Assembly (NCBI RefSeq): GCF_001043975.1
Contig: NZ_LABY01000178.1
Span: forward strand, 30,148 to 94,147
Source: Methylobacterium variabile
GTDB lineage: Bacteria > Pseudomonadota > Alphaproteobacteria > Rhizobiales > Beijerinckiaceae
Reading direction: 5' to 3'
Length of the DNA: 64,000 nt
How positions within the stretch are numbered: the stretch's first letter is position 1; each line of letters begins with the position of its first letter. Below the pieces are notes generated by a model. That model saw only the letters and a program-made list of their open reading frames with translations, was not told where the DNA came from and did not search any database. Positions 51,279 through 60,176 of this stretch are shown here, one piece after another. The translations under genes and the position numbers were made by a program.

Positions 51279-53588
51279 ATGGAGCATGCCGGCGTTCACG
51301 ATCCCGTCCTCGTCGCGCTCTCGATCGCGATCGCCATACTGGCCTCCTACGTCTCGCTGGACCTCGCCAGCCGGATGAAGGCCGCTGCCGGCTGGCCGCG
51401 GCGGGCCTGGCTGGTGACCGCCGCGCTGGTCCTCGGCGGCGGCGTCTGGTCGATGCACTTCGTGGCGATGCTGGCCTTCCGCCTGCCGGGGATCGAGATC
51501 ACCTACGGCGTCGGGCTGACGCTCCTCTCCCTCTTCCTGCCCGTCGTGGTGACGGCGGCGGGCCTCGCCATCGCCCAGCAGCGGGGCGCGGGACCGGGGG
51601 CGATCGCCCTGGCGGGCCTCGTGACCGGGCTCGGCATCGTCTCGATGCACTATACCGGCATGGCGGCGATGCGCCTGCCGGCCGGCCTGCGCTACGACCC
51701 GGCCTGGGTCGCCGTCTCGGTGCTGATCGCTGTCGGGGCCGCCACCGTGGCGGTCTGGCTCGCGGTGCGCGAGAGCGGGCTCGGCCTGCGGGTCGCGGCC
51801 TCCGGGATCATGGGCCTCGCCATCGCGGGCATGCACTACGCCGCCATGCAGGGCGTGTCCTTCCTCCACCCGGGCGACGCGGCGCAGGCGAGCGTGGCGG
51901 CGGGCTTCGACCAGGTCCGCCTCGCCGCCGGGATCACGGCGGTGACCTTCCTGGTCCTCGCCCTCGCGCTCTCGGCCGCCACCATCGACCGCCGCTTCTC
52001 GCAGCGCGCCGCCCGCGAATCAGCGGCGCTCCGCGCCAGCGAGGAGCGCTACCGCCTGCTGCTCCAGAGCGTGACCGACTACGCGATCTTCATGCTCGAC
52101 CGCGACGGCGTGGTGGCGAACTGGAACGCCGGCGCCCGCCGCATCAAGGGCTACGAGGCCGACGAGATCATCGGCCGGCACTTCTCGCGCTTCTACACCG
52201 AGGAGGACCAGCGGCAGGGCGTGCCGGCCCGGGCGCTCGCCACCGCCGCCGGCAGCGGCAAGTTCGAGGCCGAGGGCTGGCGCGTGCGCCGGGACGGCAC
52301 CCGGTTCTGGGCCAGCGTCGTCATCGACCCGATCATCGGCGAGGACGGAACGCTGGTCGGCTTCGCCAAGGTCACCCGCGACATCACCGAGCGCAAGCAG
52401 GCGCAGGAGGCCCTGGAGCAGGCGCAGGCCGCCCTCGCCCAGGCCCAGAAGATGGAGGCGGTGGGCCAGCTCACCGGTGGCGTCGCCCACGACTTCAACA
52501 ACCTCCTGATGGCGGTGCTCGGCAGCCTGGAGCTCCTGCGCAAGCGCCTGCCCGACGATCCGCGCCTGCTGCGCCTGCTCGACAACGCCGTGCAGGGCGC
52601 GGAGCGCGGGGCCGCCCTGACCCAGCGCATGCTCGCCTTCGCCCGGCGCCAGGAGCTCAAGCCCGAGCCCGTCGACCTGTCGCGCCTGGTGCGCGACATG
52701 ACCGACCTGCTGCAGCGCTCGATCGGCCCGAGCGTGCGGATCGAGACGCGCTTTCCCCCGGGGTTGCCGCCGGCCCTGGTGGACGCCCACCAGCTCGAGC
52801 TCGCGCTCCTCAACCTCGTGGTCAACGCCCGGGACGCGATGCCGGAGGGCGGCACCGTCACCATCGCGGCCCGTGCGGGCGAGGGGGAGCCCGGCGAGGC
52901 CGGCCCGATGCTCTGCCTGTCGGTGACCGACACCGGCACCGGCATGGACGCGGCGACCCTCGCCCGGGCGCAGGAGCCGTTCTTCACCACCAAGGGCGTC
53001 GGGAAGGGCACGGGCCTCGGCCTCTCGATGGTGCACGGCCTCGCGGCGCAGTCCCACGGCCGCCTGGTGCTGCTCAGCCGGCCGGGGGCCGGCACCACGG
53101 CGGAGATCTGGCTGCCGGTCGCGGCGCCGTCGGCCGCGGGCGCCGGGACCGAGGCGCTGCCGGCCCGCCGCCCCGCCGCGTCCCACGCCCTGACCTCCCA
53201 GGTCGTCCTCATCGTCGACGACGACCCCCTGGTGCTCGAGAACAGCGCCGCGATGCTGGAGGATCTCGGCCACCGGGTGATCGAGGCCCGCTCCGGCCCG
53301 GAGGCCCTCGAGTTGATGCGCCGGGCGCGCACCCTCGACCTCGTGCTCACCGACCACGCCATGCCGGAGATGACCGGGCTCCAGCTCGCCGCCCGCATCG
53401 CGGCCGAGCGGCCCGGCCTCAAGGTGATCCTGGCCACGGGCTACGCCGATCTCGGCCCCGACGAGGCCGCGAGCCTGCCGCGGCTCGCCAAGCCCTACGA
53501 CCAGGCGGCGCTCGCCCGGATGATCGAGGCGGTGCTGCGCGGGACGGCCGGCGACGGGACGGTGGTGCCGTTTCCGAGGAGTGCCTGA
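51279..53588 (+). CDS. Hybrid histidine kinase, MHYT-PAS-HisKA-HATPase-REC
   Basis: 769 residues from the ATG at 51279 (MEHAGVHDPVLVALS). The N-terminal seven-helix MHYT sensor (residues 1-240) has its motif three times as SMHFVAM (about 60), SMHYTGM (about 123) and GMHYAAM (about 187); MHYT is thought to bind copper and sense oxygen, CO or NO. A PAS domain follows (about 258-380), then HisKA with phospho-His at about 404 (GGVAHDFNNLL), HATPase (VVNARDAMPEGG, TDTGTGMD, GKGTGLGLSM), and a receiver with phospho-Asp at about 692 (LVLTDHAMPEMTG). No output regulator is encoded nearby, so the phosphate probably goes to an orphan regulator or the receiver modulates the kinase. Confidence 0.93.
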   Translation: MEHAGVHDPVLVALSIAIAILASYVSLDLASRMKAAAGWPRRAWLVTAALVLGGGVWSMHFVAMLAFRLPGIEITYGVGLTLLSLFLPVVVTAAGLAIAQQRGAGPGAIALAGLVTGLGIVSMHYTGMAAMRLPAGLRYDPAWVAVSVLIAVGAATVAVWLAVRESGLGLRVAASGIMGLAIAGMHYAAMQGVSFLHPGDAAQASVAAGFDQVRLAAGITAVTFLVLALALSAATIDRRFSQRAARESAALRASEERYRLLLQSVTDYAIFMLDRDGVVANWNAGARRIKGYEADEIIGRHFSRFYTEEDQRQGVPARALATAAGSGKFEAEGWRVRRDGTRFWASVVIDPIIGEDGTLVGFAKVTRDITERKQAQEALEQAQAALAQAQKMEAVGQLTGGVAHDFNNLLMAVLGSLELLRKRLPDDPRLLRLLDNAVQGAERGAALTQRMLAFARRQELKPEPVDLSRLVRDMTDLLQRSIGPSVRIETRFPPGLPPALVDAHQLELALLNLVVNARDAMPEGGTVTIAARAGEGEPGEAGPMLCLSVTDTGTGMDAATLARAQEPFFTTKGVGKGTGLGLSMVHGLAAQSHGRLVLLSRPGAGTTAEIWLPVAAPSAAGAGTEALPARRPAASHALTSQVVLIVDDDPLVLENSAAMLEDLGHRVIEARSGPEALELMRRARTLDLVLTDHAMPEMTGLQLAARIAAERPGLKVILATGYADLGPDEAASLPRLAKPYDQAALARMIEAVLRGTAGDGTVVPFPRSA

Positions 53589-53650
53589 CCCCGGAGGATC
53601 CGCCGCGGAGCCCCGGCAGGGCGGCCGGTGCCTGTGCCGGGAGCCGGCGC

Positions 53651-56600
53651 CTACGGGTTGTCCGTCTCGGGCGCCCCGGCGCCCTTGCGATGCGCCGCCT
53701 CCTCCTCGGCCCTCCGGCGCGTGTCTTCCGCAGCGCGCGCCTCTTCCGCCGCCCGGGCGGCCTCCGCGGCACGGGCCGCTTCGGCAGCGCGGGCCGCCTC
53801 CGTCGCACGCGCTGCTTCTGCCGCACGCGTGGCTTCCGCGGCGCGAGCCGCCTCCGCCGCGCGGGCCGCTTCAGCGGCCCTGGCGGCGTCCTCGGCCCGC
53901 TGCCTGGCCTGCCGCGCCTCCTCGGCGGCGCGGGCGCGGTCCATCTCCAGACGGCTGCGGCGCCGGGCGAGTTCGTTGCGGTCGGCCTCGATGGTCTCGA
54001 TCTTGTCGAGCTCGCGCTGGAGCACCACCGCGGCCAGCAGGTTGCTGAGCGGGACCAGGTCGAGGTCCCGCTGCGGCCGGGCGAGGGAGCCGGCGAGCGC
54101 CAGGCCGAGGGTCGGGGCCGGCGCCGTCCAGGTCCGGGGCGTCACCGTCGCGGTCAGGGTGCCGCGTGCGTCGAGGCGCCAGGACTTGGCGTCCACCTGC
54201 ACCAGGCCGGACCAGGAAGCGGGGCCGAGGTCGAGGGAGAGGGTGCCGGTGCGCAGCACCCCGCCGACCATCGAGGCCGGCACGGAGACCGGCCCGGCCA
54301 GCACCAGCGATCCGCGATCGAACTCCTCCGACACCACCCGCTCGACGCGGCCGGCCCGCAGCGGGTCCTCCTCCGCGAGCAGCCGGCCGAGGGCCCGCTG
54401 CACCGCGGCCGGGTCGAGGTCGCGCAGGCTCAGGCCGGCGAGCTCCAGGTTGCCGCTGCCCGCGAGGTTGCCGACGAGGGCAGCCGGGCTGTCGCCCGCC
54501 GCGCCGAGGCGCAGGCGCAAGGAGACTTGGCCCCGCACGGCGTCGCCGCCGGTCAGCGCCGGGAGCGCGGCCGCCGTCAGGCTGCCCTCCACCGCCAGCG
54601 TCGCCTGGGCGCCCTGGCGCGCCAGGGTGGCGCTGCCGGCGAGGCGCCCGCCCGCGAGGCCGGCCTCGAAGTCGCGGATCGCGAGGCCGTCGGGGCCGAG
54701 GCCGAGGCCGAAGCGCGCCCATTCCGCCGCGAGGCCGCGGCCGAGCTCGAGCCGCCGCGCCGTCAGGGTCACGTGCCCGGTGGCCGGCAGTGCCGGGGGC
54801 GGGCCGAAGCGGGCGGCGGCCCAGGCCCCGGCCGTCCCGGAGGCCGGGGCCGCGCCGGAGTTCAGCACCAGCGCGTCGGCGAGCCAGGGCAGGGCGAGGC
54901 GCTCAAGGGCGACGGTGCCGGCGACGTCGCCGCCCGCATTCCGGGTCAGGGTCGCGTCGATCCCGGATCCCGCCACCGTGCCGGCCACGGCGAGGCGGGG
55001 CGCCTCGCCGGTGCGGCCGAAGCCGAGGGTCAGCCGCGCCGGCACCGGCTCCGGCGGGATGGCGGCGCGGCCGAGGAGGCCGGCGAGCGGCCGCAGGTCG
55101 GGGGAGGCCAGCGTCAGCGCGCCGTCCTGGAGCGGGCCTCCCGCCGCGGGCAGGAGCAGCGGCCGGGTGGTGCCGATGGCCGCCCCGGCGATCTCGGCCT
55201 CCAGGGTCAGGCTCAGGGGACCGTTCGCCTCCGCCCGGCGCCCGCCGAGGCGCAGGCTCGCCGGTGCCGCCAGGCTCGAATCGTCCGGCCGGCCGAGCCA
55301 GCGGCCGGAGGTCACGCCGTCGAGGCGGGCGTCCAGGCTGTCGAGCCGCCCGGCCCGGGCGGCGAGGGACAGGCCGAGGCGGCCGCCGGCGGTGCTGCCG
55401 CGGGCATGGCCGCGCAGCCGGCCGTCCTCCGTCGCGCCCGGCTCCCGCTCCAGCGTCACGTCGAGGGCGACCGGGCCGTCGCGCAGGAAGGCCGGCAGCA
55501 CCCGCGCCTCGTCCACGAAGGTCCGGGACACGAGGTCGATCAGCGGCGCGGCCACCGGGGCGCTCACCCGCCCGGCGATGCGCCCGGCGCCGTCGGCGCC
55601 GATCCGGCCCGAGAGGCTGGCCTGGGCCCCGGCGAGGTCGCGCACCTCCAGGCTGTCGAGGCGCAGGGCTGCGCCCTCGGATTGCAGGCTGGCGGCGATC
55701 TCGCCGGTGCGGGTGCCGGTCGGGCCGTAGCGCAGGTCGCGGGCGAGGAGGGTCAGCCCGACATCGTGGCCCTGCAGGGCCGCGACCGCGCCGCGCATCG
55801 GTGGCAGCTCGGCGACGTCGAGCCCGTCGGCGATGATCTGGGCGTCGAAGCGCGGGCGCGGGACGTCCGGCCCCGCCGGGCTGTAGCGGGCGCTGCCGGT
55901 GACCTTCGCGGCCCCGAGCGCCAGGCGGGCGTTGCGCAGGGAGAGCACCGGCAGGGCCGCCGCCACGTCGGCCTCGGCGGAGAACGGCCGGCCGTCGAGG
56001 AGGCCGAGCAGCGGGCCGCCGAGGCCGAGGCGGTCGATCAGGCGGGCGAGCCGCTCCGAGGCCGGGGCGTCGATGGCGGCGTGGCCCGAGAAGCCGCCGC
56101 TCGGCGTCACGTCGCCGGTGAGCCCCAGCCGCAGGCCGCCCGCGGCCGTGCCGCCCAGCCGGCGCAGGGACACGGCGCCGGAGGGCCGCAGCACGGCCCC
56201 GAGGCCGGCGCCGCTCCACTCCTCCCGGGCGAGCACCAGGCTGTCGACCGCGACGTCGAGGGCGAGGGTGCCGGGCAGCGGCCCGGTGCCGAGGCCCCGG
56301 CTCAGCAGCGCCTGACCGGCGGCGCTCATCAGGAACGCGTCGAGGTCGAGGCGGCGGGCCTCGAGGCTCAGGGACGCCCGCGCCGCCGCGAGGTCGAGGG
56401 TGCCGCGGCCGGAGAACCGCAGGGGCGCCTCGCCCGGCACCTCGACGCTGAGCCCGTCGAGGGTGGCGAGGCGGCCCCGCGCCTTGAACCCGCCCTGGAG
56501 CGAGAACGGCAGGCCGGGCCCGGCGACCTGGGCCGGCGGTCCCACCACCAGGCGGACCGTGCCGCCGGCCTCCGGCACCCCGCCTCCCTCCGGGTCCGAC

Positions 56601-57274
56601 GCGACGGACACCCTGGCGTCGAGATCGAGGCGCGGCACCGTGTCGCCGCCGGCGCCGAGCTTCACCGGCACCGCCCCGTCCGGGCCCGGGGCGCCGGTGG
56701 TGAGGCGGAACGGCACCGCCTCGACGCTGCCCTCGGCCCGCCAGGGGCCGGCGAGGCGCGGCGCGGAGAGCCGCACGTTCTCGGCATAGACCTGGTCGGT
56801 GCGCCCGGTCGCCGCCACCCGGGTGGTGAGGAGGAGCTGCGCCACCCGCAGGTCCTCCACCGCCAGCTCGCGCCCCGGGAAATCCCCGCCCTCGGCGCGG
56901 CCCGGCGGGCGCAGGAAGCTGCCGGCCTCGGTCATCGGCAGGGTGACCTCGCCGCGGCCGATGCGGGTCTCGGTGAAGCGGATCTCCCCGGAGAGGAGCG
57001 GGGTGAGGGCGATCTCGGCCTTGACGAAGCGCGCGTCGAGGGAGGGCCGGTCCCGCCCGGTCGAGACCACCAGGTGGTCGATCCGCAGGCGTGGCGAGGG
57101 CAGGAGGCGGACTTCGAGGCGGCCGTCGCTGCGGGCCTCGACCCCAAGGGAGCGGCTGAGCGCGGCGTCGAAGGCGGTGCGGTACGATTCCCACGGCACG
57201 AAGGGCGGCGCGACCAGCGCCGCGGCGAGGATCAGGATGACGAGGCCCGCCAGGGCGGTCAGGATGTCGCGCAC
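53651..57274 (-). CDS. AsmA-family protein with hexad-repeat C-terminal tail
   Basis: 1207 residues from a GTG at 57272-57274. An N-terminal membrane anchor (MRDILTALAGLVILILAAALVAPPF) leads into the periplasmic AsmA/TamB-like beta-rich body: FVPWESYRTAFDAALSRSLG, ARFVKAEIALTPLLSGEIRF, repeated Gly/Leu-rich strands, and a C-terminal AsmA_2-type block (GSGNLELAGLSLRDLDPAAVQRAL). AsmA proteins help phospholipid transport between membranes. Residues about 1090-1200 are a charged helix ending in nine 6-residue repeats of the form EAARAA (nt 53729-53890). Such a tail is unusual for the family. The protein is also longer than E. coli AsmA (617). Confidence 0.88.
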   Translation of the reverse strand: MRDILTALAGLVILILAAALVAPPFVPWESYRTAFDAALSRSLGVEARSDGRLEVRLLPSPRLRIDHLVVSTGRDRPSLDARFVKAEIALTPLLSGEIRFTETRIGRGEVTLPMTEAGSFLRPPGRAEGGDFPGRELAVEDLRVAQLLLTTRVAATGRTDQVYAENVRLSAPRLAGPWRAEGSVEAVPFRLTTGAPGPDGAVPVKLGAGGDTVPRLDLDARVSVASDPEGGGVPEAGGTVRLVVGPPAQVAGPGLPFSLQGGFKARGRLATLDGLSVEVPGEAPLRFSGRGTLDLAAARASLSLEARRLDLDAFLMSAAGQALLSRGLGTGPLPGTLALDVAVDSLVLAREEWSGAGLGAVLRPSGAVSLRRLGGTAAGGLRLGLTGDVTPSGGFSGHAAIDAPASERLARLIDRLGLGGPLLGLLDGRPFSAEADVAAALPVLSLRNARLALGAAKVTGSARYSPAGPDVPRPRFDAQIIADGLDVAELPPMRGAVAALQGHDVGLTLLARDLRYGPTGTRTGEIAASLQSEGAALRLDSLEVRDLAGAQASLSGRIGADGAGRIAGRVSAPVAAPLIDLVSRTFVDEARVLPAFLRDGPVALDVTLEREPGATEDGRLRGHARGSTAGGRLGLSLAARAGRLDSLDARLDGVTSGRWLGRPDDSSLAAPASLRLGGRRAEANGPLSLTLEAEIAGAAIGTTRPLLLPAAGGPLQDGALTLASPDLRPLAGLLGRAAIPPEPVPARLTLGFGRTGEAPRLAVAGTVAGSGIDATLTRNAGGDVAGTVALERLALPWLADALVLNSGAAPASGTAGAWAAARFGPPPALPATGHVTLTARRLELGRGLAAEWARFGLGLGPDGLAIRDFEAGLAGGRLAGSATLARQGAQATLAVEGSLTAAALPALTGGDAVRGQVSLRLRLGAAGDSPAALVGNLAGSGNLELAGLSLRDLDPAAVQRALGRLLAEEDPLRAGRVERVVSEEFDRGSLVLAGPVSVPASMVGGVLRTGTLSLDLGPASWSGLVQVDAKSWRLDARGTLTATVTPRTWTAPAPTLGLALAGSLARPQRDLDLVPLSNLLAAVVLQRELDKIETIEADRNELARRRSRLEMDRARAAEEARQARQRAEDAARAAEAARAAEAARAAEATRAAEAARATEAARAAEAARAAEAARAAEEARAAEDTRRRAEEEAAHRKGAGAPETDNP
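53729..53890 (-). repeat. Nine 18-bp (6-residue) repeats in the AsmA gene
   Basis: Codes for nine consecutive DAARAA/EAARAA-type hexads with variants EATRAA, EAARAT and EEARAA. The DNA copies differ at many third positions while the residues stay the same, which suggests long maintenance by selection and not recent slippage. The hexad gives a continuous alternating charge strip on a helix. Confidence 0.8.
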
Positions 57275-57578
57275 CGTGCTGTCCGTGCCGCCCCGCGAGG
57301 AGAGCGCCGCCTCATGTTCGTCCGACGGCCCGACGGGCCGTACCCCGATGACAGCGCTAGCATATCGGCACCCGCCCGCGGCCGAAATCCGCCCGGAGCA
57401 CGGAGCGAGGGCGCTCCCCCGATGCGCCGGCGCAACGCTGAGTCCCGGCCTGACACCGCGGGCCGGCGCTGTTAGATCGGCGGCGTGATGCAGGGGCTTC
57501 GCTCCCGCCGCCGATCGATCGCCTCGTCCGAAGAGCCGGTGCCGGCTTCGTCGGGCGAGGTCCAGAGCCCCGGACCCG
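57275..57578. other. Divergent intergenic region, AsmA / carbamoyltransferase
   Basis: 304 bp between divergent starts; it must hold both promoters. I see no conserved element, repeat or small gene in it, and no strong ribosome-binding site before the carbamoyltransferase ATG. Confidence 0.4.
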
Positions 57579-59327
57579 ATGCGCTACTATCTCGGCCTCG
57601 CCACCACCTTCCACGACCCGGCCCTCGCCCTGGTCGGCCCGGACGGCACGGTGCTCTTCGCCGAGGCGACGGAGCGCTACCTCCAGTACAAGCGCGCCCC
57701 GAACTGCGAGCCGGACTCGGCGCCCCGCATGGCGGGCCTGCTCAAGGCCCACCTGCCGCCCGGGGCCGAGCTCGTCGTCGCCACCAGCTGGGGACCGGAT
57801 TTCAGCCGCTACCTCGCGGGCCAGGCCGCCACGGGCGCCTTCGCGCTCGACGCCCTCTCGGCCCATTCCCCCGCCCTCAACCGCTCGCTGGTGCCGGAGC
57901 GGGCCGAGCGCACCTTCATCGCCGAGCTCGCCCTCGCCCAGGGCCGGGCCGGCTACGGCACCCTGCTCGGCCTCGACCGGGCCCATGGCGGCCGCTCGCG
58001 GATCGCGGGCCTCAGGCGCTACCCCCACCACCTCACCCACGCGGCCTACGGCCTGTGGGGCTCGCCGTTCCGGGACGCCACCTGCCTCGTCGTCGACGGC
58101 ATGGGCGAGACCGGCGCCTCGGCGATCTACCGGATGGAGGCGGGGCGCCTGGCGGAGGTGAAGCGCCACCGCGGCCGCGAATCGGTCGGCTTCTTCTTCG
58201 GCCTCGTCACCGACCTCGCCGGGTTCGACCAGGCCAAGGGCGAGGAGTGGAAGATCATGGGGCTCGCCCCCTATGGCCGGCCCGATCCGGAGCTGATGGC
58301 GCTCCTGCGCCGGCTCTACCGGGTCGAGGGCGGCCGCCTGCGATTCTCCGACGCCGCCACCGTGCAGGCGGTGGCCGACGAGATCCGCGCCCGGCGCCCA
58401 GCGGAGGCCGACGACGAGGGCTGGGCCGACCTCTCGGCCTGCGGCCAGGCGGTCTTTTCCGAGATGATGGACGTGCTGGTCGCCGAGGCCTGGCGGCTCG
58501 CGCCCCACGAGAACCTCGTCGTTACCGGCGGCTGCGCCCTCAACTCGTCCTATAACGGCCGACTGCTCGGGCGCTGCGAGTTCCAGCGCCTCCACGTTCC
58601 GTCCGCGCCCGCCGACGACGGCAACGCGCTGGGGGCCGCCTGGCTCGCCTTCCAGGAGGACAACCCGGACTGGACCGGGCCGGGGGCACTCGCCACGCCC
58701 TATCTCGGCTCGCGGGTCTCGACCGAGCCGCTGGAGCGCATGGTCGGCTGGGAGCCGCGCCTGCGCCGCCTCGGCCACGACGGCGTGACGCAGGCCGCCG
58801 CCGACATCCTGGCGGCGGGCGGCCTCGTCGGCTGGGTCCAGGGGCGGGCGGAGTTCGGTCCGCGGGCGCTCGGCAACCGCTCGATCCTGGCCGACCCGCG
58901 GCCGGCCGACGCCAAGGCGATCCTGAACGCGAAGGTGAAGTACCGCGAGGCGTTCCGGCCCTTCGCGCCCTCGATCCTGGCCGAGGCCGGGCCGGACTGG
59001 TTCGAGGACTACCAGGACAGCCCCTACATGGAGCGCACCCTGGTGTGGCGGCCGGAGATGCGGGCCCGGGTGCCGGCGGTCGTCCACGAGGACGGCACCG
59101 GGCGGCTCCAGAGCGTGACCGAGGACCGCAACCCGGCCTACGCCGCCCTGATCCGCGCCTTCGCCGCGCGGACCGGGGTGCCGATCCTGCTCAACACCAG
59201 CTTCAACGTGATGGGCAAGCCGATCCTCCACACCGCCGAGGACGCGATCCTGATGTTCTCCACCACCGGGCTCGACGCCGTGGTGATCGAGGACTGGATC
59301 CTGGTGAAGGACGGGGTGCGGGCATGA
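57579..59327 (+). CDS. NodU/CmcH-family carbamoyltransferase
   Basis: 582 residues. Two-domain enzyme: an N-terminal Kae1-like ATPase-type domain (YYLGLATTFHDPALALVG, FAEATERYLQYKR, RYPHHLTHAAYGLWGSPF, LVVDGMGETGASAIY) and a C-terminal carbamoyl-transfer domain (GWVQGRAEFGPRALGNRSIL, KYREAFRPFAPSIL, ILLNTSFNVMGKPILHTAEDA). Carbamoyl phosphate and ATP form a carbamoyl-adenylate, then the carbamoyl group is added to a hydroxyl of a sugar or antibiotic. In rhizobia NodU decorates Nod factors, but here no nod or biosynthetic genes are adjacent, so the acceptor is unknown; a surface glycan or lipid is possible. A strong hairpin directly follows the stop. Confidence 0.92.
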   Translation: MRYYLGLATTFHDPALALVGPDGTVLFAEATERYLQYKRAPNCEPDSAPRMAGLLKAHLPPGAELVVATSWGPDFSRYLAGQAATGAFALDALSAHSPALNRSLVPERAERTFIAELALAQGRAGYGTLLGLDRAHGGRSRIAGLRRYPHHLTHAAYGLWGSPFRDATCLVVDGMGETGASAIYRMEAGRLAEVKRHRGRESVGFFFGLVTDLAGFDQAKGEEWKIMGLAPYGRPDPELMALLRRLYRVEGGRLRFSDAATVQAVADEIRARRPAEADDEGWADLSACGQAVFSEMMDVLVAEAWRLAPHENLVVTGGCALNSSYNGRLLGRCEFQRLHVPSAPADDGNALGAAWLAFQEDNPDWTGPGALATPYLGSRVSTEPLERMVGWEPRLRRLGHDGVTQAAADILAAGGLVGWVQGRAEFGPRALGNRSILADPRPADAKAILNAKVKYREAFRPFAPSILAEAGPDWFEDYQDSPYMERTLVWRPEMRARVPAVVHEDGTGRLQSVTEDRNPAYAALIRAFAARTGVPILLNTSFNVMGKPILHTAEDAILMFSTTGLDAVVIEDWILVKDGVRA

Positions 59328-59328
59328 G

Positions 59329-59361
59329 AAGGGCCGGCCCCGTTCCCGGGTGCCGGCCCTT
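59329..59361. terminator. Bidirectional terminator between convergent genes
   Basis: Arms aagggccggc (59329-59338) and gccggccctt (59352-59361) form a perfect 10-bp stem with a 13-base loop, directly after the carbamoyltransferase stop and 27 bp before the stop of the gene on the other strand. A and T ends of the arms suit either direction. Confidence 0.7.
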
Positions 59362-59388
59362 GCCGTGCGGGACGGTCTCGCGCGAGGA

Positions 59389-59748
59389 TTACTCGCAGAC
59401 CTCGACGCGCTTGTAGGTGAAGGATTCGTCGTCGAGCCAGACCTTGCGGCGCTCGAAGTGGCAGATCGGGCCGCGGCGCGGGCGCACGATCACGGTCTCG
59501 GGCTCCTCGACGTAGACCCGCCGCGGCGGCGGCACGACGTAGGCCGGGGGCGGCGGGGGAGCCGCCTGGGCGCCGTTGATGAGGGCGCCCGCCGCGACGC
59601 CGCCGAGCACGCCGGCGGCCGCGCCGCCGAGGATCGCCGCGCCGACATTGTCCCGTGCCCGGGCCTCGGGGGCTGAGACGAAGAGGGCGGCGACGAGCGC
59701 CGCGCCCGCGCCGAGACGCGGAAGGCCGTGAGAGGGCAGAGCGCGCAC
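59389..59748 (-). CDS. Exported glycine-zipper-type small protein
   Basis: 119 residues from a GTG at 59746-59748 with CGGAG about 9 bp upstream; the ATG at 59841 would add 31 residues before the signal peptide. Signal peptide: LGAGAALVAALFVSAPEARA. The mature part begins with a Gly/Ala zipper (NVGAAILGGAAAGVLGGVAAGALINGAQA), then a Pro-rich linker (APPPPPAYVVPPPRR) and a C-terminal RRGPICHFERRKVWLDD with one Cys and a last Cys near the end. Such proteins are common outer-envelope constituents in Methylobacterium-type genomes; function unknown. Confidence 0.7.
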   Translation of the reverse strand: MRALPSHGLPRLGAGAALVAALFVSAPEARARDNVGAAILGGAAAGVLGGVAAGALINGAQAAPPPPPAYVVPPPRRVYVEEPETVIVRPRRGPICHFERRKVWLDDESFTYKRVEVCE

Positions 59749-60008
59749 GCTGAGGATCTCCGAAAGGGTGTTGGCGCGAGGATGCAAGTGAGTGCTTAAC
59801 GAAGTGCCAAACTTGCCGCCTGAACGAGCGTCGGATGACACGGCCCGGGGCCAACGAATGCCTCGCGCCGAGGCCCGATCTGTGACGGCGGTTTACGGCG
59901 ATTTCCGGGTATGCTCACGGTTGCGCCGGGGGTGTGTATTTCGGGTGACGGTGCCGGCCCGGACGCGAGGAAGGTCCATCCGGTGGGCGGCCCATCGATC
60001 ACGCGAAA

Positions 60009-60032
60009 AGGACCGCCCCGTGGGGCGGTCCT
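60009..60032 (-). terminator. Terminator of the microprotein operon
   Basis: Perfect 11-bp stem aggaccgcccc (60009-60019) with ggggcggtcct (60022-60032) and a tiny loop, lying 35 bp beyond the microprotein stop. On the minus strand the stem is followed by ttttcgcgt, giving a short T-run, so this is a good intrinsic terminator. Confidence 0.65.
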
Positions 60033-60067
60033 CGGCGAGCCTCACCGGGGTGAGCCTCACATGTTCA

Positions 60068-60166
60068 TCAGGGCGCTGCGGTGCCGACCACCGTCATGGC
60101 GAGGCCGCCGGCCAGGACACCGATCATGCCGTAGGACACGGCGCGCAGGAGCTTCATCTCGCTCAT
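60068..60166 (-). CDS. 32-residue membrane microprotein
   Basis: A 33-codon frame from the ATG at 60164-60166 to a TGA at 60068-60070, too short for ordinary gene calling. Peptide: MSEMKLLRAVSYGMIGVLAG then GLAMTVVGTAAP, a single hydrophobic helix. The start has GAGGA seven bases upstream. It begins 10 bp after the stop of the upstream exported protein on the same strand and is followed by an intrinsic-type terminator, so it looks like a real second cistron. No known family; similar Methylobacterium one-helix peptides may exist but I cannot check. Confidence 0.6.
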   Translation of the reverse strand: MSEMKLLRAVSYGMIGVLAGGLAMTVVGTAAP

Positions 60167-60176
60167 CTCAGGTTCC

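Noticed and set aside
53729..53890. DNA-level minisatellite
   Set aside because: The copies vary at third positions while residues are conserved, so it is a protein repeat kept by selection more than a recent DNA expansion.
51230..57475. A 2081-codon open frame on the plus strand across the kinase and AsmA genes
   Set aside because: It is an out-of-frame and antisense reading produced by high GC; its translation is low-complexity Arg/Gly/Ala, while the kinase and AsmA frames have full domain motifs.
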